DNA of 43,525 nucleotides from Flavobacteriaceae bacterium bin25 (GTDB taxonomy: Bacteria > Bacteroidota > Bacteroidia > Flavobacteriales > Flavobacteriaceae), in NCBI GenBank assembly GCA_002238525.1, contig MPMN01000019.1, positions 1 to 43,525 on the forward strand, written 5' to 3'. This document shows, piece by piece, positions 25,157 through 36,700 of the stretch. The notes beneath the pieces were generated by a model. It did not search any database. It saw nothing but the letters and a program-made list of their open reading frames with translations, and was not told the DNA's origin. The position numbers were made by a program, and so were the translations under genes. The stretch's first letter is position 1, and each line of letters starts with the position of its first letter.

Positions 25157-26923
25157 TTAATGAGCAGAGGCTAAAAATTGGGTCTCGTACAGCTTGGAAT
25201 AATGACCATTAGTTTTGCTAATTAATTTCTTATGTGTTCCCATTTCGACAATTTTCCCTTTCTCTAATACAATGATTCGATCTGCATTCTTTATTGTAGC
25301 CAACCTATGAGCAATTATAATAGAAGTTTTGTCCCTGGTGATCTTACCGATGGCTTGCTGAATAATTTCCTCAGAATAAGAATCAATGGAAGAAGTAGCT
25401 TCATCTAAAATCAGTATGGAAGGATTTATAATATAAGCCCTCAGAAAAGCAATTAATTGACGCTGACCGGCAGAGAGCATACCTCCTCTTTCTTTTACAT
25501 CAAAATCATATCCGCCAGGTAGATTCATAATAAATTCATGTACTCCAATGTCTTTTGCAGCACTGACGACATTACTTCTTGTTATTGATTGACTGAATAG
25601 AGTGATATTTTCATATAAAGATCCCGCAAAAAGAAATACATCCTGTAAGACTACCGCTACATGTTTTCTTAAGAAAGACAGACTAAAATCAGTGATATCA
25701 ATACCATCAATTTTGATTGTCCCAGACTGAAAGTCGTAGAATCTAGAAATCAGATTGACAATTGTTGACTTTCCGGATCCCGTCGGCCCAACAATAGCTA
25801 CTGTTTCTCCCTTATCAATATTTAAAGAAATATTATCCAACACTAGCTCTCCCTCAAGATAATGAAACCCTACCCTATCAATGATGATATTTCCAATAAT
25901 TTCTTGTTTTTCAATCTTCCCATCATTTTCTATTTGCTCCTCATTTTCTAGGATTTTTACGATTCTTTCAGAAGCAACCATTCCCATTTGTAAAGTATTG
26001 AATTTATCGGCAATCTGTCTTAGTGGTCTGTATAGCATCTGAGACAGCTGAATAAATAAGAATATAGTACCAAAGGTTACTGACTCACCCGACACCACGT
26101 TCAGCCCTCCATACCAAACTAAAAGTCCAATTGTTAGAGAGGATACAATTTCTGCCACAGGGAAAAAAAAGGAATTATACCATACGGTTTTTAGCCATGC
26201 TTTTTTTAGATTTTTGTTTATGCTCTTAAAATCATCATATTCGATTTTCTCTCGATTAAATAGCTGAACGATAAGCATACCACTAATTCGTTCCTGTACA
26301 AAAGTGTTTAGGTTAGCTACCTGCTTTCGGACTTCCTCAAATGCCTTTTTCATTGCATTTTGGAATAATTTTGTGGCAATGAGAACGATGGGAAAACATA
26401 AAAATACAATCAGCGACAATTTTAAACTGACTGCCAACATTACGATGACTATCACTGCCATTTTTAAAAGATCAGCAATAATCATAAATAATCCTTGTGA
26501 AAATATACTAGCAATTGTCTCAACATCGCTGACTACCCTTGTCACCAAACGTCCAACAGCTGATTTATCATAGAACCCCATTTTGAAATTCACCAATTTG
26601 TGGAATAACTCCATCCGGATATCCTTGACAACCTTCTGTCCCAACCAGTTTGCATAAAAAACAAATAAATACTGAAAAATAACTTCCAAGAAAAGGACAA
26701 TTAAGAGAAAGGAAAGAAAAAGGACCATCCCAGAATAGTCTCTTACAGTGATATAATCATCAATGGTAATCTTCAATAGATAAGGAGATGCTGTAGAAAA
26801 AAGTGATAACAAAATGGCAGATGCCAATACCAAAATGTAGGTCTTTTGATAGGGCTTAACGAAATGCAAAATCTTTCGAAATAGAGCCATATCAATAAAT
26901 TGAAACATTGAACTAATCTTCAT
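25157..26923 (-). CDS. ABC exporter, fused permease and ATPase (MsbA/MdlB-like)
   Basis: A 588-residue half-transporter. The N-terminal half has six predicted membrane segments (first YILVLASAILLSLFS). The C-terminal ATPase has Walker A GPTGSGKS near residue 377, the signature LSAGQRQ near 483 (a slight variant of LSGGQ), Walker B LILDEATSSID near 500 and the switch AHRLATI. It probably works as a homo- or heterodimer exporting lipid, peptide or drug. The ATG overlaps the truA stop (ATGA); a later in-frame ATG before ALFRKILHF is also possible. Confidence 0.92.
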   Translation of the reverse strand: MKISSMFQFIDMALFRKILHFVKPYQKTYILVLASAILLSLFSTASPYLLKITIDDYITVRDYSGMVLFLSFLLIVLFLEVIFQYLFVFYANWLGQKVVKDIRMELFHKLVNFKMGFYDKSAVGRLVTRVVSDVETIASIFSQGLFMIIADLLKMAVIVIVMLAVSLKLSLIVFLCFPIVLIATKLFQNAMKKAFEEVRKQVANLNTFVQERISGMLIVQLFNREKIEYDDFKSINKNLKKAWLKTVWYNSFFFPVAEIVSSLTIGLLVWYGGLNVVSGESVTFGTIFLFIQLSQMLYRPLRQIADKFNTLQMGMVASERIVKILENEEQIENDGKIEKQEIIGNIIIDRVGFHYLEGELVLDNISLNIDKGETVAIVGPTGSGKSTIVNLISRFYDFQSGTIKIDGIDITDFSLSFLRKHVAVVLQDVFLFAGSLYENITLFSQSITRSNVVSAAKDIGVHEFIMNLPGGYDFDVKERGGMLSAGQRQLIAFLRAYIINPSILILDEATSSIDSYSEEIIQQAIGKITRDKTSIIIAHRLATIKNADRIIVLEKGKIVEMGTHKKLISKTNGHYSKLYETQFLASAH

Positions 26924-27672
26924 TTTGTCAGGAATATGTCTGATGGGTACTCCACTGAAGTTAAAAATAATCCTTTAGCTGGGACAGAATAACCAGCTGC
27001 TTTTCTGTCTCCACTGACCAAGATGTCTCTAAGATTTTCGAGGGTTAAACGGCCTCGTCCAAGCTCAATTAAGGTGCCCGCAATACAACGGACCATCCCC
27101 CTAAGAAATCGATTGGATTTTATTGTCAAAATATCCTGATGTCCTTTGATTGTCCAGTTAATTCCTGAAATCTTACATAAGAAATTCTTGACATCACTTT
27201 TAGACTTTGCAAAACACTTAAAGTCGTTGAAGTCTTTTATGTATTCACAAGCAGAATGGATGATTTGATAATCTAAGTTCTCTCTGAAATAGTAACAAAA
27301 ATCCCAATTGAATACATCTTTTTCAGAAGTGATAAAATACTTATAGGTCCTATAGACGGCATCAAAACGAGCATTTGCATCGGGTTTAACCCTATGTAAT
27401 GCATTGAATTTTATATCCCTACCTAAGAATGAATTTCCTTTTCTCATGAAAGAATTAATCTCTGAATCCATTATTTCAGCATCGAAATGAGCAATCATTT
27501 GTAGAGCATGTACTCCAGTATCTGTTCTCCCTGCTCCAGTCACTTTGGTTGGTGTCCCAAGAATAGAACTCAAACAATCTTCAACGACTTGCTGAACCCC
27601 TATAGCGTTGGATTGGGACTGCCAACCATGAAACCGTTGGCCATTATAGGATAAGTCAAGGAAAAATCTCAA
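26920..27672 (-). CDS. truA: tRNA pseudouridine(38-40) synthase TruA
   Basis: A 250-residue enzyme. The N-terminus RFFLDLSYNGQRFHGWQSQ, catalytic Asp51 in AGRTDTGVHA, and RFLRGMVRCIAGTL near the C-terminus are typical of TruA, which modifies the tRNA anticodon arm. The start is TTG at 27672: the ATG at 27678 is out of frame and meets TGA at once, and no in-frame ATG precedes the conserved N-terminus. It overlaps the downstream ABC gene by four bases. Confidence 0.95.
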   Translation of the reverse strand: MRFFLDLSYNGQRFHGWQSQSNAIGVQQVVEDCLSSILGTPTKVTGAGRTDTGVHALQMIAHFDAEIMDSEINSFMRKGNSFLGRDIKFNALHRVKPDANARFDAVYRTYKYFITSEKDVFNWDFCYYFRENLDYQIIHSACEYIKDFNDFKCFAKSKSDVKNFLCKISGINWTIKGHQDILTIKSNRFLRGMVRCIAGTLIELGRGRLTLENLRDILVSGDRKAAGYSVPAKGLFLTSVEYPSDIFLTK

Positions 27673-27773
27673 TTCATGACAAAATCTGCTCGCTAGAGTT
27701 TGCTACAATTTTCTTGAATCCGAAACAAACACCGCTATAAACTAAAACCTGATCGTTAATCAAAACTAACTAT

Positions 27774-30620
27774 CTATTCGAAAAGTTTTATTGCTCCTAC
27801 TGGAGTATTAAATTTGATACACCAGAACACTAGGTACCTGTAATCTCTTAAACCTACATTTTCAACAGTGTAGGTACGAGGACCCTTATAGTGAGACTTT
27901 CCATACCAGACTCGTATTGACCCATCATTCGGTCGATTAGCATTTGAAAGAAATAGAGCTCCGTCTGGTAAACTACTATTAATACTGTAGTTTGCATCCA
28001 AAATAATCAACAAGTCATCACCTTCTGCTTTAACTTCATAGCCACCTTTTAACCCGTATCCCCCAGAGAGGGTTCCTTTGAAGGATTCAGTTTCGTCACC
28101 TGAATTACTATTGGGATTCTCCTGGATAATAAAATTAAAATCTGTATCGTACGTACTTCCATCATATGTAACGGTGAGGGTAATTCTAGAGGTTCCAGAC
28201 CCTACAGTGGTGACTACACCTTCATTATCAATTGTAAGAACATTTTCATCACCCGAATCCCACTCTATGCTATCTGGTGTGGCTGTATTTCCTTCGTCAT
28301 CAGTGAATGAAAAGTCAAAATCATAACTCGTTCCTTCAATTATTCCACCAGCAGGGTTAGTAATCGATACTTTTGGCGTTACAAATACTTGAATGGTTAC
28401 AGTATCAGTGTAAGTCTGGTTGTCTTCACTTGTTGTAACTGTAATTTCTGCGCTGCCAATACCAATGGCCGTTATTCGACCATTTGAATTGACGGATACT
28501 ATTGATGGGTCTGATGATTCCCAAGAGACTGATTGAGGGGATTGCTCTTGACCTGAATCATCGGTATAACTATAATTTAAGTTGACTCTGTCATTCAGCT
28601 CTAATCTAGATATATCATTAGTGATTCTAACTTCAGGATCAACAAAAACCATAATGGTTATGGTATCCTCAATTTCTTGACCATCATATGATGTAGTTGC
28701 CGTTATGGTGGCTGTACCTATTGAAATAGCTTCAATTTGACCATTTTGGTTGATGCTTATTATTGAATCATCGGAAGATGACCAGTTCACATCTGTTTCG
28801 GCTTCATCACCTGAATCATCGGTGAACAGAACACTTAAATTTTCTGAATTATTAACTTTTAATTGAGAAATATCTGATGTTATTATAAGTTCAGGATCAA
28901 CAATTTGTGGTTTTGCCGTTACTGAAATTGAAATTTTAGTGCTATACTGCTGTCCTTTGTAGCTAGTGGAGACCTCAATTTCAGCCGAACCGGCTTTTAA
29001 GGCAGTTATCGTCCCTTGTTCATTAATCTCAATGACATTCTCATCAGAGCTTGACCAAGTAGTTTCAATAGATAAATTTTCTCCTTCTGCTTGATCATCG
29101 AATTTTGAAACAAAACGATGAGATTCTCCCTCAACCAAAGTCTCAATTACATTGGTTATACTGATGGCAGGAAGTGGAATTATTGTCAATGAGTGCTCCT
29201 CAGTATATTCTGTACCATCTATTTCAGTGGTTAAGGTAATTATTGAACTTCCAATGGTAAGTCCTTGGATATTACCACTTTGATCAACTTGAACCAATGT
29301 AGGTTCAGAACTTGACCACATTACTGATGGATTTTCTACAACTTGCCCTTTACTATCTATAATCTCAAAATTTAATTTGGAAGAATTGCCTTCATATAAA
29401 TTGTTAATGGGTTCTATAAGATTTATGGTATAGATTAACTTTTCTTCAATTTGGATTGTAATCTCCTTTTCAAATAATTCATCATTATAGGTTAAACTAG
29501 CCTTAACTTTTGCTTCCCCAGCTGCGACAGCCTGAACATTTCCATCTTGGTCAACCTCAATTAATTCTGGAGTAAGACTTTCCCATTGAATCGTAACTTG
29601 GTTGTTCTCATTGCCTTTTTCATCAGTGAATATCGCTGTGATATTTTCAGACTTTCCTTCGGTAAGAGTAGCTACAGAGTTTTGTATAATTAATGCAGGT
29701 TCTAGGTTTACTGATAGTTGAACTTGCTTTGAGTAGGTTTGGCCCTCATAGGTCACAGTGATGGTAATCTCTACTTTACCAGCTTTAACTCCAGTTATAT
29801 TCCCCATTTCATCAACTGAAGCGATTTGGTTATCATCTGATGAAAATATTAATTCAACCTCTTCAACCTCTTGACCATCAAATCCTTTAAATATGGGATT
29901 TAATTCAAGTATTTCGTTCACTCTTATCGTAGATTCTTCTGTTCCAATTGAAAGTTCTGGAGTAACGATGACTTCTACTACAAATTCTTCTTCATATGTT
30001 TCATCATCGTAAGTAATAGTTAAGGTAATGGTTACATTTCCCGGGGTTAATCCATTAATAGTTCCATTTTCATCAACTAAAGCGATATTTTCATCTGAGC
30101 TAGCCCAGGATACCATTTCCGGATCCAATTGATTTCCTGTTTCAGCATCTGTAAAACTGTAATTCAAATCAATTTCCTCGTCTTTTTGGATTGGTGAATC
30201 TGGAGGTGAAATAGTCAATTCAGGTGTTTCTGTAACTTCCGGTTCAATAGTTATTACATTGCTTTTTACTTCTATATTAAATTCAGTTTTTTTAACTGGA
30301 TTTTTAGGATCACTTGTTTCAACACTCACTGTAATCGTGGCATTTCCTACTTTTTTCGGTACCAGACTCCCATCTTGGTTTACATCCAAAATAGTAGAAT
30401 CAGAACTAGACCAATTTAGGTTTGGATTTTTAACTTCTTCACCGATAAGATTGAAGAATCTGACTACTATTTTTTGATTTTGACCTAAAAAGATAGTGGA
30501 AACACTTTCAATTGTTCTTAATTCAGGTTCTTGATAGTTATCAACCAAATCTTCACCTGAACATGAGAATAAAATCAAGAAAATAATCAGAACATTATAA
30601 GAGAAACTATGTTTTTTCAA
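27774..30620 (-). CDS. Repeat lipoprotein: nine BIG2-type Ig-like modules and a DM13-like domain
   Basis: A 948-residue protein. The lipoprotein signal ends in LFSC (Cys20). Residues about 35-835 contain nine modules of roughly 90 residues with the BIG2 pattern W-x-SSDxxIxxVDxxGxIxGxxxGxAxIT followed by a threonine-rich strand. The last ~100 residues (from about 848) end in YRYLVFWCIKFNTPVGA, which fits the C-terminal cysteine motif of DM13 domains, and they include a D-G-x-L-F-L-S strand. DM13 is a small domain with a conserved Cys proposed to have a redox role. Surface location is inferred; function unknown. The start is TTG at 30620; no in-frame ATG precedes the signal. Confidence 0.85.
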   Translation of the reverse strand: MKKHSFSYNVLIIFLILFSCSGEDLVDNYQEPELRTIESVSTIFLGQNQKIVVRFFNLIGEEVKNPNLNWSSSDSTILDVNQDGSLVPKKVGNATITVSVETSDPKNPVKKTEFNIEVKSNVITIEPEVTETPELTISPPDSPIQKDEEIDLNYSFTDAETGNQLDPEMVSWASSDENIALVDENGTINGLTPGNVTITLTITYDDETYEEEFVVEVIVTPELSIGTEESTIRVNEILELNPIFKGFDGQEVEEVELIFSSDDNQIASVDEMGNITGVKAGKVEITITVTYEGQTYSKQVQLSVNLEPALIIQNSVATLTEGKSENITAIFTDEKGNENNQVTIQWESLTPELIEVDQDGNVQAVAAGEAKVKASLTYNDELFEKEITIQIEEKLIYTINLIEPINNLYEGNSSKLNFEIIDSKGQVVENPSVMWSSSEPTLVQVDQSGNIQGLTIGSSIITLTTEIDGTEYTEEHSLTIIPLPAISITNVIETLVEGESHRFVSKFDDQAEGENLSIETTWSSSDENVIEINEQGTITALKAGSAEIEVSTSYKGQQYSTKISISVTAKPQIVDPELIITSDISQLKVNNSENLSVLFTDDSGDEAETDVNWSSSDDSIISINQNGQIEAISIGTATITATTSYDGQEIEDTITIMVFVDPEVRITNDISRLELNDRVNLNYSYTDDSGQEQSPQSVSWESSDPSIVSVNSNGRITAIGIGSAEITVTTSEDNQTYTDTVTIQVFVTPKVSITNPAGGIIEGTSYDFDFSFTDDEGNTATPDSIEWDSGDENVLTIDNEGVVTTVGSGTSRITLTVTYDGSTYDTDFNFIIQENPNSNSGDETESFKGTLSGGYGLKGGYEVKAEGDDLLIILDANYSINSSLPDGALFLSNANRPNDGSIRVWYGKSHYKGPRTYTVENVGLRDYRYLVFWCIKFNTPVGAIKLFE

Positions 30621-30984
30621 TTTTGGTTTTTTTAGTTAGTTTTGGATACAAAATAAACTATATTTTTGACTTAAATGAAATAGTAGTCCAAAATGTAGCA
30701 AAATATTTCTTCTTGTCTATCATAACATATTCCTTTTTCAATTGAAATGTATGCTTCCATTTATATTCTCTTATATTTGCAAGTGAATAACAATCCACCA
30801 TTGATTGACTATCAGACAAATTTAAGTTGCTGATGGTTCTAGTTTTTCACAATAAATGCCTTTATTTGACACAATCCTTTAATCGGTAAAATTTTTAACA
30901 CAACCAATAATTTTTATTATCTCCACCCTGAAGATTGAATAGTTCCATAACAAGGCTATTCATACTTCTAACTTTTTAACTCAT
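30621..30984. other. Divergent intergenic region between BIG2 lipoprotein and rho
   Basis: No gene seen. Two TAnnTTTG boxes point toward rho: TATTTTTG (30661-30668, TTG 16 bp upstream) and TATATTTG (30772-30779, nearest TTG 27 bp upstream). Neither has ideal spacing. Either would give rho a 5' leader of about 200-315 nt, which is notable because rho is often autoregulated through its leader. Confidence 0.4.
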
Positions 30985-32574
30985 ATGATTGAAATCTTAA
31001 CCTTGCCAGACAAGAAATTACCTGAATTAAAACAGATTGCTAAGCAACTAGGAATGAAACGTGTAACGGGCGTGGGAAAACAGGATCTTATAAATTTCAT
31101 CGTTGATGAAATTGGAAAGAACCCCGAATCAGCGAATTTAGTTGCACCACAAGAGGATCAGTTTAATTCTGAAATTGAGGAATCACCTTTGGAGGATCAA
31201 ATAGTCGATTCTCTATACGAAACAAAGGAGATTAAGTCCTCAGAAAAACCAAAAGTAGGTATCCCAGTTATTGAAAAGAAGACTATCGAAAGAGTAACCA
31301 AAAAGAAGTATTCTGATAATAATAATGGAGAATCCTCTTTTCCTTCTAGGTTTTCTGACGGTTATGCTACAGATCAAAAGAACAAAACTCATGATAGGCG
31401 TCATGATTCTCGATTACCGATTGCTGAGGATTCTGACCAAAAGTTAAATAATTATGAGTTCGAAGGTTTTGTTGATGCTGAGGGGGTTTTAGAAATAGTT
31501 AATGAGGGTTATGGTTTTTTACGATCTTCGGATTTTAATTACCTATCATCGCCGGACGATATTTATGTCAGTCAATCGCAGATTCGATTATTTGGTCTAA
31601 AAACTGGAGATACTGTTTTGGGGTATGTGCGCCCACCAAAAATTGGTGAGAAGTATTTTCCTTTAATCAAACTAAAGAGCATCAATGGTATGTCTCCTCA
31701 ACTTGTTAGAGATAGAGTTGCTTTTGAGCATTTAACACCTTTGTTTCCAGAAGAAAAATTTGAATTAGCAAAAAAGAGATGTTCTATCTCAACACGGATG
31801 ATGGATTTGTTTTCACCAATTGGTAAAGGACAAAGAGGTATGATTGTATCTCAACCGAAAACCGGTAAAACAATGTTATTGAAAGATATTGCTAATGCAA
31901 TTGCTGCTAATCATCCTGAAGTATATCTGGTTGTTTTGTTGATTGATGAGCGTCCTGAAGAGGTGACAGATATGCAAAGAAATGTAAATGGTGAGGTAAT
32001 TGCTTCAACTTTTGATGAACCGGCTTCTAGGCATGTTAAAATTGCTAACATAGTTTTGGAGAAAACAAAGCGATTGGTTGAGTGTGGACACGATGTAGTT
32101 ATTTTATTGGATTCTATTACCCGTCTAGCTCGGGCTTATAATACTGTCCAACCAGCTTCAGGTAAAATATTGAGTGGAGGAGTTGATGCAAATGCGTTGC
32201 ATCGGCCAAAAAGGTTCTTTGGAGCTGCCAGAAATATAGAAAATGGAGGCTCATTGTCAATCATTGCAACCGCTCTTACAGAAACCGGGTCTAAGATGGA
32301 CGAAGTAATTTTTGAAGAATTTAAGGGCACTGGAAATATGGAGCTTCAGTTGGATCGTAGGATATCTAATCGGCGAATGTATCCAGCAATAGACCTTCAA
32401 TCCTCAAGTACTAGAAGGGAAGACTTGCTTATGGATGAAAATCTTCTTCGTAAAATGTGGATAGCACGAAAAATGCTCGCAGACATGACACCTATTGAAG
32501 CGATAGAATTAATGCTTGATCGATTCAAGAGAACTCGGGATAATGAGGAATTCATAGCCACAATGGGAAGCTGA
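30985..32574 (+). CDS. rho: Transcription termination factor Rho
   Basis: A 529-residue protein. Rho_N domain at residues 5-45 ([21 protein letters not shown]), a charged Lys/Glu-rich insert (about 50-160) as usual in Bacteroidota, then the cold-shock-like RNA-binding domain ([16 protein letters not shown]). The RecA-like ATPase has Walker A SQPKTGKT near 290 (usual: PPKAGKT), [14 protein letters not shown], Walker [17 protein letters not shown] and the Q/R-loop stretch SGGVDANAL. Rho threads and releases untranslated RNA from RNA polymerase. Confidence 0.97.
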   Translation: MIEILTLPDKKLPELKQIAKQLGMKRVTGVGKQDLINFIVDEIGKNPESANLVAPQEDQFNSEIEESPLEDQIVDSLYETKEIKSSEKPKVGIPVIEKKTIERVTKKKYSDNNNGESSFPSRFSDGYATDQKNKTHDRRHDSRLPIAEDSDQKLNNYEFEGFVDAEGVLEIVNEGYGFLRSSDFNYLSSPDDIYVSQSQIRLFGLKTGDTVLGYVRPPKIGEKYFPLIKLKSINGMSPQLVRDRVAFEHLTPLFPEEKFELAKKRCSISTRMMDLFSPIGKGQRGMIVSQPKTGKTMLLKDIANAIAANHPEVYLVVLLIDERPEEVTDMQRNVNGEVIASTFDEPASRHVKIANIVLEKTKRLVECGHDVVILLDSITRLARAYNTVQPASGKILSGGVDANALHRPKRFFGAARNIENGGSLSIIATALTETGSKMDEVIFEEFKGTGNMELQLDRRISNRRMYPAIDLQSSSTRREDLLMDENLLRKMWIARKMLADMTPIEAIELMLDRFKRTRDNEEFIATMGS

Positions 32575-32815
32575 TTTATTATGCTTCAATTCTCCCAATT
32601 GTAAGGTTCAACCTAAATACATCGTTGTAAGGATTTTCGTAGAAAGAAGTCGAAACATCAGTTTAATGTAAAAACTAATACATTGTTGTAATGGTAATAT
32701 TCCATGTCGCATTTGGTTGATTGAGACATTTCTATACACCACCAATTTCAAAGGAATTAGTTCAATGAGATTACATATAGAATTGAGTGTAGATCAAAAG
32801 CTGCTTAGCGTACAA

Positions 32816-33733
32816 TCAGCTTTCAAACTTTACCTTAGGCAATTCTTCCACTAGTTCTAATGTCTTTATTGACAGGTTGATTACCGAAAGTAATAGATCT
32901 AGAATATATCTTGGATTCCCTACTTCCTTTGACCAATCGTTTGGATTGTTGGTAATTCCAGATTTAGTATCCGTTTTTACTTGATATCTATCTATGACCC
33001 ATTCTATTGCTGATTTACCATTGATGACATAATCATAGGCTTTTAAGGGAATATTTTTGATGATTATGTTTCCGTTATAGAAAATAGTGGTTTTGTCCAA
33101 TCCTTGTTTGTTCTGTTTTGTTTTTAAAGATTTGTCTTTTTTAAACCTCAGCTTGGTAACCCCATAAAAGTTAAATGCATTTTCTTGGTCAGCTTTGATT
33201 GCATTGGGTTTGATTAACTCTGTTTCACTGATGATCACCTCAGGATGGGGAGTTATAGATTCATAGTTTAGGTGCAAGTCTGCTAATTTCCTTCCTATTT
33301 TAGAAAAAGACCAGAAATCATCTTTATTTTCTACTAGTGGAATTCTCGGTAGACTTTTCTTTAAATCGTTGGCGAATGTTTCTCTATACTCTGGACTATG
33401 CAAAAATCCATAAACATAGTAGAAAATGTCCTCTTTTATGATACCTTGATGATTGTATTGAGATCTTGCCTTTTGAAGTATGAAATCCGAGATGGCATCC
33501 TTTCTAGTGTATTGGTTCTTTGTTTTAATTTCCCTATCAAAAGTTTCATCTAAGTTGAATATCGGAGATTTTTCTTCTGACTTTTCGTAGTAATACAAGG
33601 GAAAGCATTGTGCACCAGCACCCTTGAAATTTAAATCAACTATCTTATTTGAGATCAAAGAAGAAAAATCCTTTTTGCTACCAAGGCTTGGAATTGTAAT
33701 AACTTGATTTACAATTACTTGGGTAGGGGGGGG
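32816..33733 (-). pseudogene. C-terminal specificity region of type ISP R-M enzyme, out of frame with the rest
   Basis: This frame has no ATG and is open upstream to the C9 tract. It encodes about 305 residues that match the C-terminal part of type ISP enzymes: after the tract it reads PTQVIVNQVITIP, then DLNFKGAGAQCFPLYYYE, then a helical specificity region with LADLHLNYE and YVINGKSAIEWVIDRY. That is the natural continuation of the large upstream gene, one base out of phase. In the present sequence it cannot be translated with that gene; a TTG at 33658 is a theoretical lone start. It is not a separate gene but the detached end of the enzyme. Confidence 0.88.
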
Positions 33734-36700
33734 GTAAAAAGATTTTAGATGCTATTGTTGAATATTCATATACTAGGTCTCGATTTAAATAAAGTTTTTG
33801 CTTGCAAAATGGTCTATAATGACTAACTATTATACTATCAGGGATAAAATCAATTTTTTTATGTTCTTTTATCTTGTTTATGGTATCAGAAGTCCATTTG
33901 AACTTTTTATCATTTCTGTCAATGAGATTTTCTGCTGAGATACTTTTATCTATCCTTTGACTATACGTATTAACTTGTTCATTATAAAAAGTAACCGCCC
34001 TTGATATGTTATCTCGTAATACATTTTCACTATAGTTATAAACCCACGAATCTCTTGACGTTCCTAGCCCCCTGCTATAATTATTTTTAAAAACTGATTT
34101 GTTTTTATTTGACAGCACTTTACTACCAATAGGAATAAAAGTCTTAAAACTCTGACTTCTTTGATTAATCCAATCTCCATATTTATTCGGTTTTATTTCT
34201 TGAAAAGGAATCTCTTTAATACTCTCGAAATCAGAAATAACTTTTAGTTTTTGTCCTCTGTCTAAGTAATCATCAATATTATAATAATAAATATTTGCTT
34301 TTCCTAAGTGATTAGGTTGCTTCACCAATAGAACAATGGTTATGCCAGTCATGATGGGAAATATATTTTGTCCTGCTTTCTTTGCTTCTTCTCTTGATTT
34401 ACCTCTTATTCCTCCTCTTAAATTAAATACATAAATGCTACTAAATTCTTTTTCAATAGATTTTCTAAATCCACTTCCACTATCACTATCCAACCAACCT
34501 CCATTGGTTACAAAGGCAATCACACCACCTTCTTTTTCATCTATTCTATCTGATGACCATCTGTAAGCTTTGAAGTAGGAATCATAAAGAGCTACTTTAT
34601 TTTTTGCTAAACTATTTTTTACATAAGTCTGTTTTATTCTACTTTCTAATTTGGTGTAACTTTCATTTGCTGCATTATCATTTGCCGATTTCTGCTTAGC
34701 CGAATAAGGCGGGTTTCCCAGGATCACAGTAATCGGTAATTTCTTTTGTTTTTCTAATCTTTTACAATTCTCGGGAAATATCTCAGACATCAAAGTCTTA
34801 TCTTTTTCGGTGCTCTGGAAGGTATCGGTCAAAACTATCCCCTCAAAAGAAGTGAAATTCTTCGTGCCTATACCATCATCCGGATCTTCGGTAGCATCAT
34901 GGTAAGCATTTTCGATATTTACTGATGCCACATAATAAGCCATCAGAACAATTTCAAAGGCTGCTAGCTCTTCGGTGTATTTACGATGTAAATCTTTTTG
35001 CTCTATCAAGCCTGATTGAAATAGTCTAGTGATGAATGTTCCAGTTCCTGTGAATGGGTCTAATATCCGAACCCCTTTATCAGAGATGGTTCTGCCGAAT
35101 TCTTTTCTCAAGACATCGTTGACCGAATGGATGATAAAATCAACCACCTCCACAGGGGTATAAACAATCCCCAGTTGCTCTACAACTTTCGGAAATGCTT
35201 CCTTGAAGAAATTATCATAGATATCTTTGATTAAATCTTGCTTGGCACTGGGGTTTTCTATTCCTGATACTCTATCCTTAACAGAGCGATAAAACCTTTT
35301 TAGTTTCGGATTATCTTGTGTCTTTTCTGCAAGGTTTTCTTGTATATATTCCACCACCACTTCCATTGATGCAGAAACAGCATTTTTATTGGCAAAGGAG
35401 TATCCTTCAAAAAGGCTTTCGAATATCGGTTTGGTGACCATATGTTGTCCCAGCATCTCTCGGGCTTGGTCTTCGGTGATGTTTGGGCTGACGCTTTTTT
35501 TGAGACCATCCAAGAATTCTTGGAACATTTGTTTTTTATCAACATCCTGTTCTATTATTTTTCGGATATCCTCTTCCTGTTTCCTTGCCATCATACCGGC
35601 CTCTTTGGCCCAACTGGTCCAATAACTCCTGTCAGTCAACCAATCTACCAAAACAGCTTTCACCTTACTGGACATGGCAATAATATCTCGTCTTAATTTT
35701 TCGGTTACCTCTATTTCCTGTCCACCACCCGGCCCGCTGTGTTCAGTATGTGTAGGTGTGTTGATCTTCATTTTTTCGATGACCACATTGAAATCCTCAT
35801 CGTGTGCTTTTAATGCCTTAAGAACTGTCCAAACTGTCCTGAAATTCTTTTTCTTATCCAAAATATCTCGGTAATTAGCACCTTCTTCCATCAATACGGG
35901 AATGATGATGTATCCAAATTTTTTGCCAGTTGCTTTTCGCATTACCCTACCAACAGCTTGAACTACCTCTATCTGTGAATCTTTAGGGGATATAAATAAG
36001 GCAGCATCCAATGATGGCACATCTACACCTTCTGACAGACAACGAACATTACTCAATACCTTACATGTGGGATGGTCAGTTTCGGCTTGGGGAGATTTTA
36101 GCCAATCCAATAGAGCATCTCTTTTCGGGACATCCATATAACCATCAACATGTTCGGCCTGGGCATATACTCTCTTCTTATTTCCGTTGATTGTAGAAAA
36201 TTCTTCTGCATCCCTCAAGGCATCAGAAAGCGAATTAAATAGATTCCGTACAGTCTTGGAATGAGCTACTGTCTTACAAAAAGCAACAGCAGTTTTCATC
36301 GGCTGAGGGTCTTTTAGTTCCTCCGGAGAAAGATTGTTGAGAGAAGCAAATCGAAAAATAACTTGATCATTTAACCCCCGTTTTGCCATAGCATTGATAC
36401 AGCCAATAGTCGCTCCCAAAGAACTCATCAAATCCGTAACCTCTCGGGTTTTCCCTTCCAACACACCCTCTTTTTTCTTGATATACTCTTGCAAATCTTG
36501 GGGGATATCTTCGGGACGATAACCCAATGCCAATACCTGATAGGGAGATAGTTGCCTTAACTTTACTGCTTGGGCAAATCCCAATCTATAAAATTCCTTA
36601 CCGTATTTACCCTCATCATCCATAGAATAGACATCCGCATCACTATCAGAGGCTTGAGTTTTGGCTTGATCACTATACATTCTCGGTGTTGCAGTCATGT

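Noticed and set aside
32816-33658. Treating the specificity region as an independent specificity (S) gene
   Set aside because: It has no ATG, the frame is open up to the C9 tract, and its N-terminal part continues the family alignment of the upstream gene.
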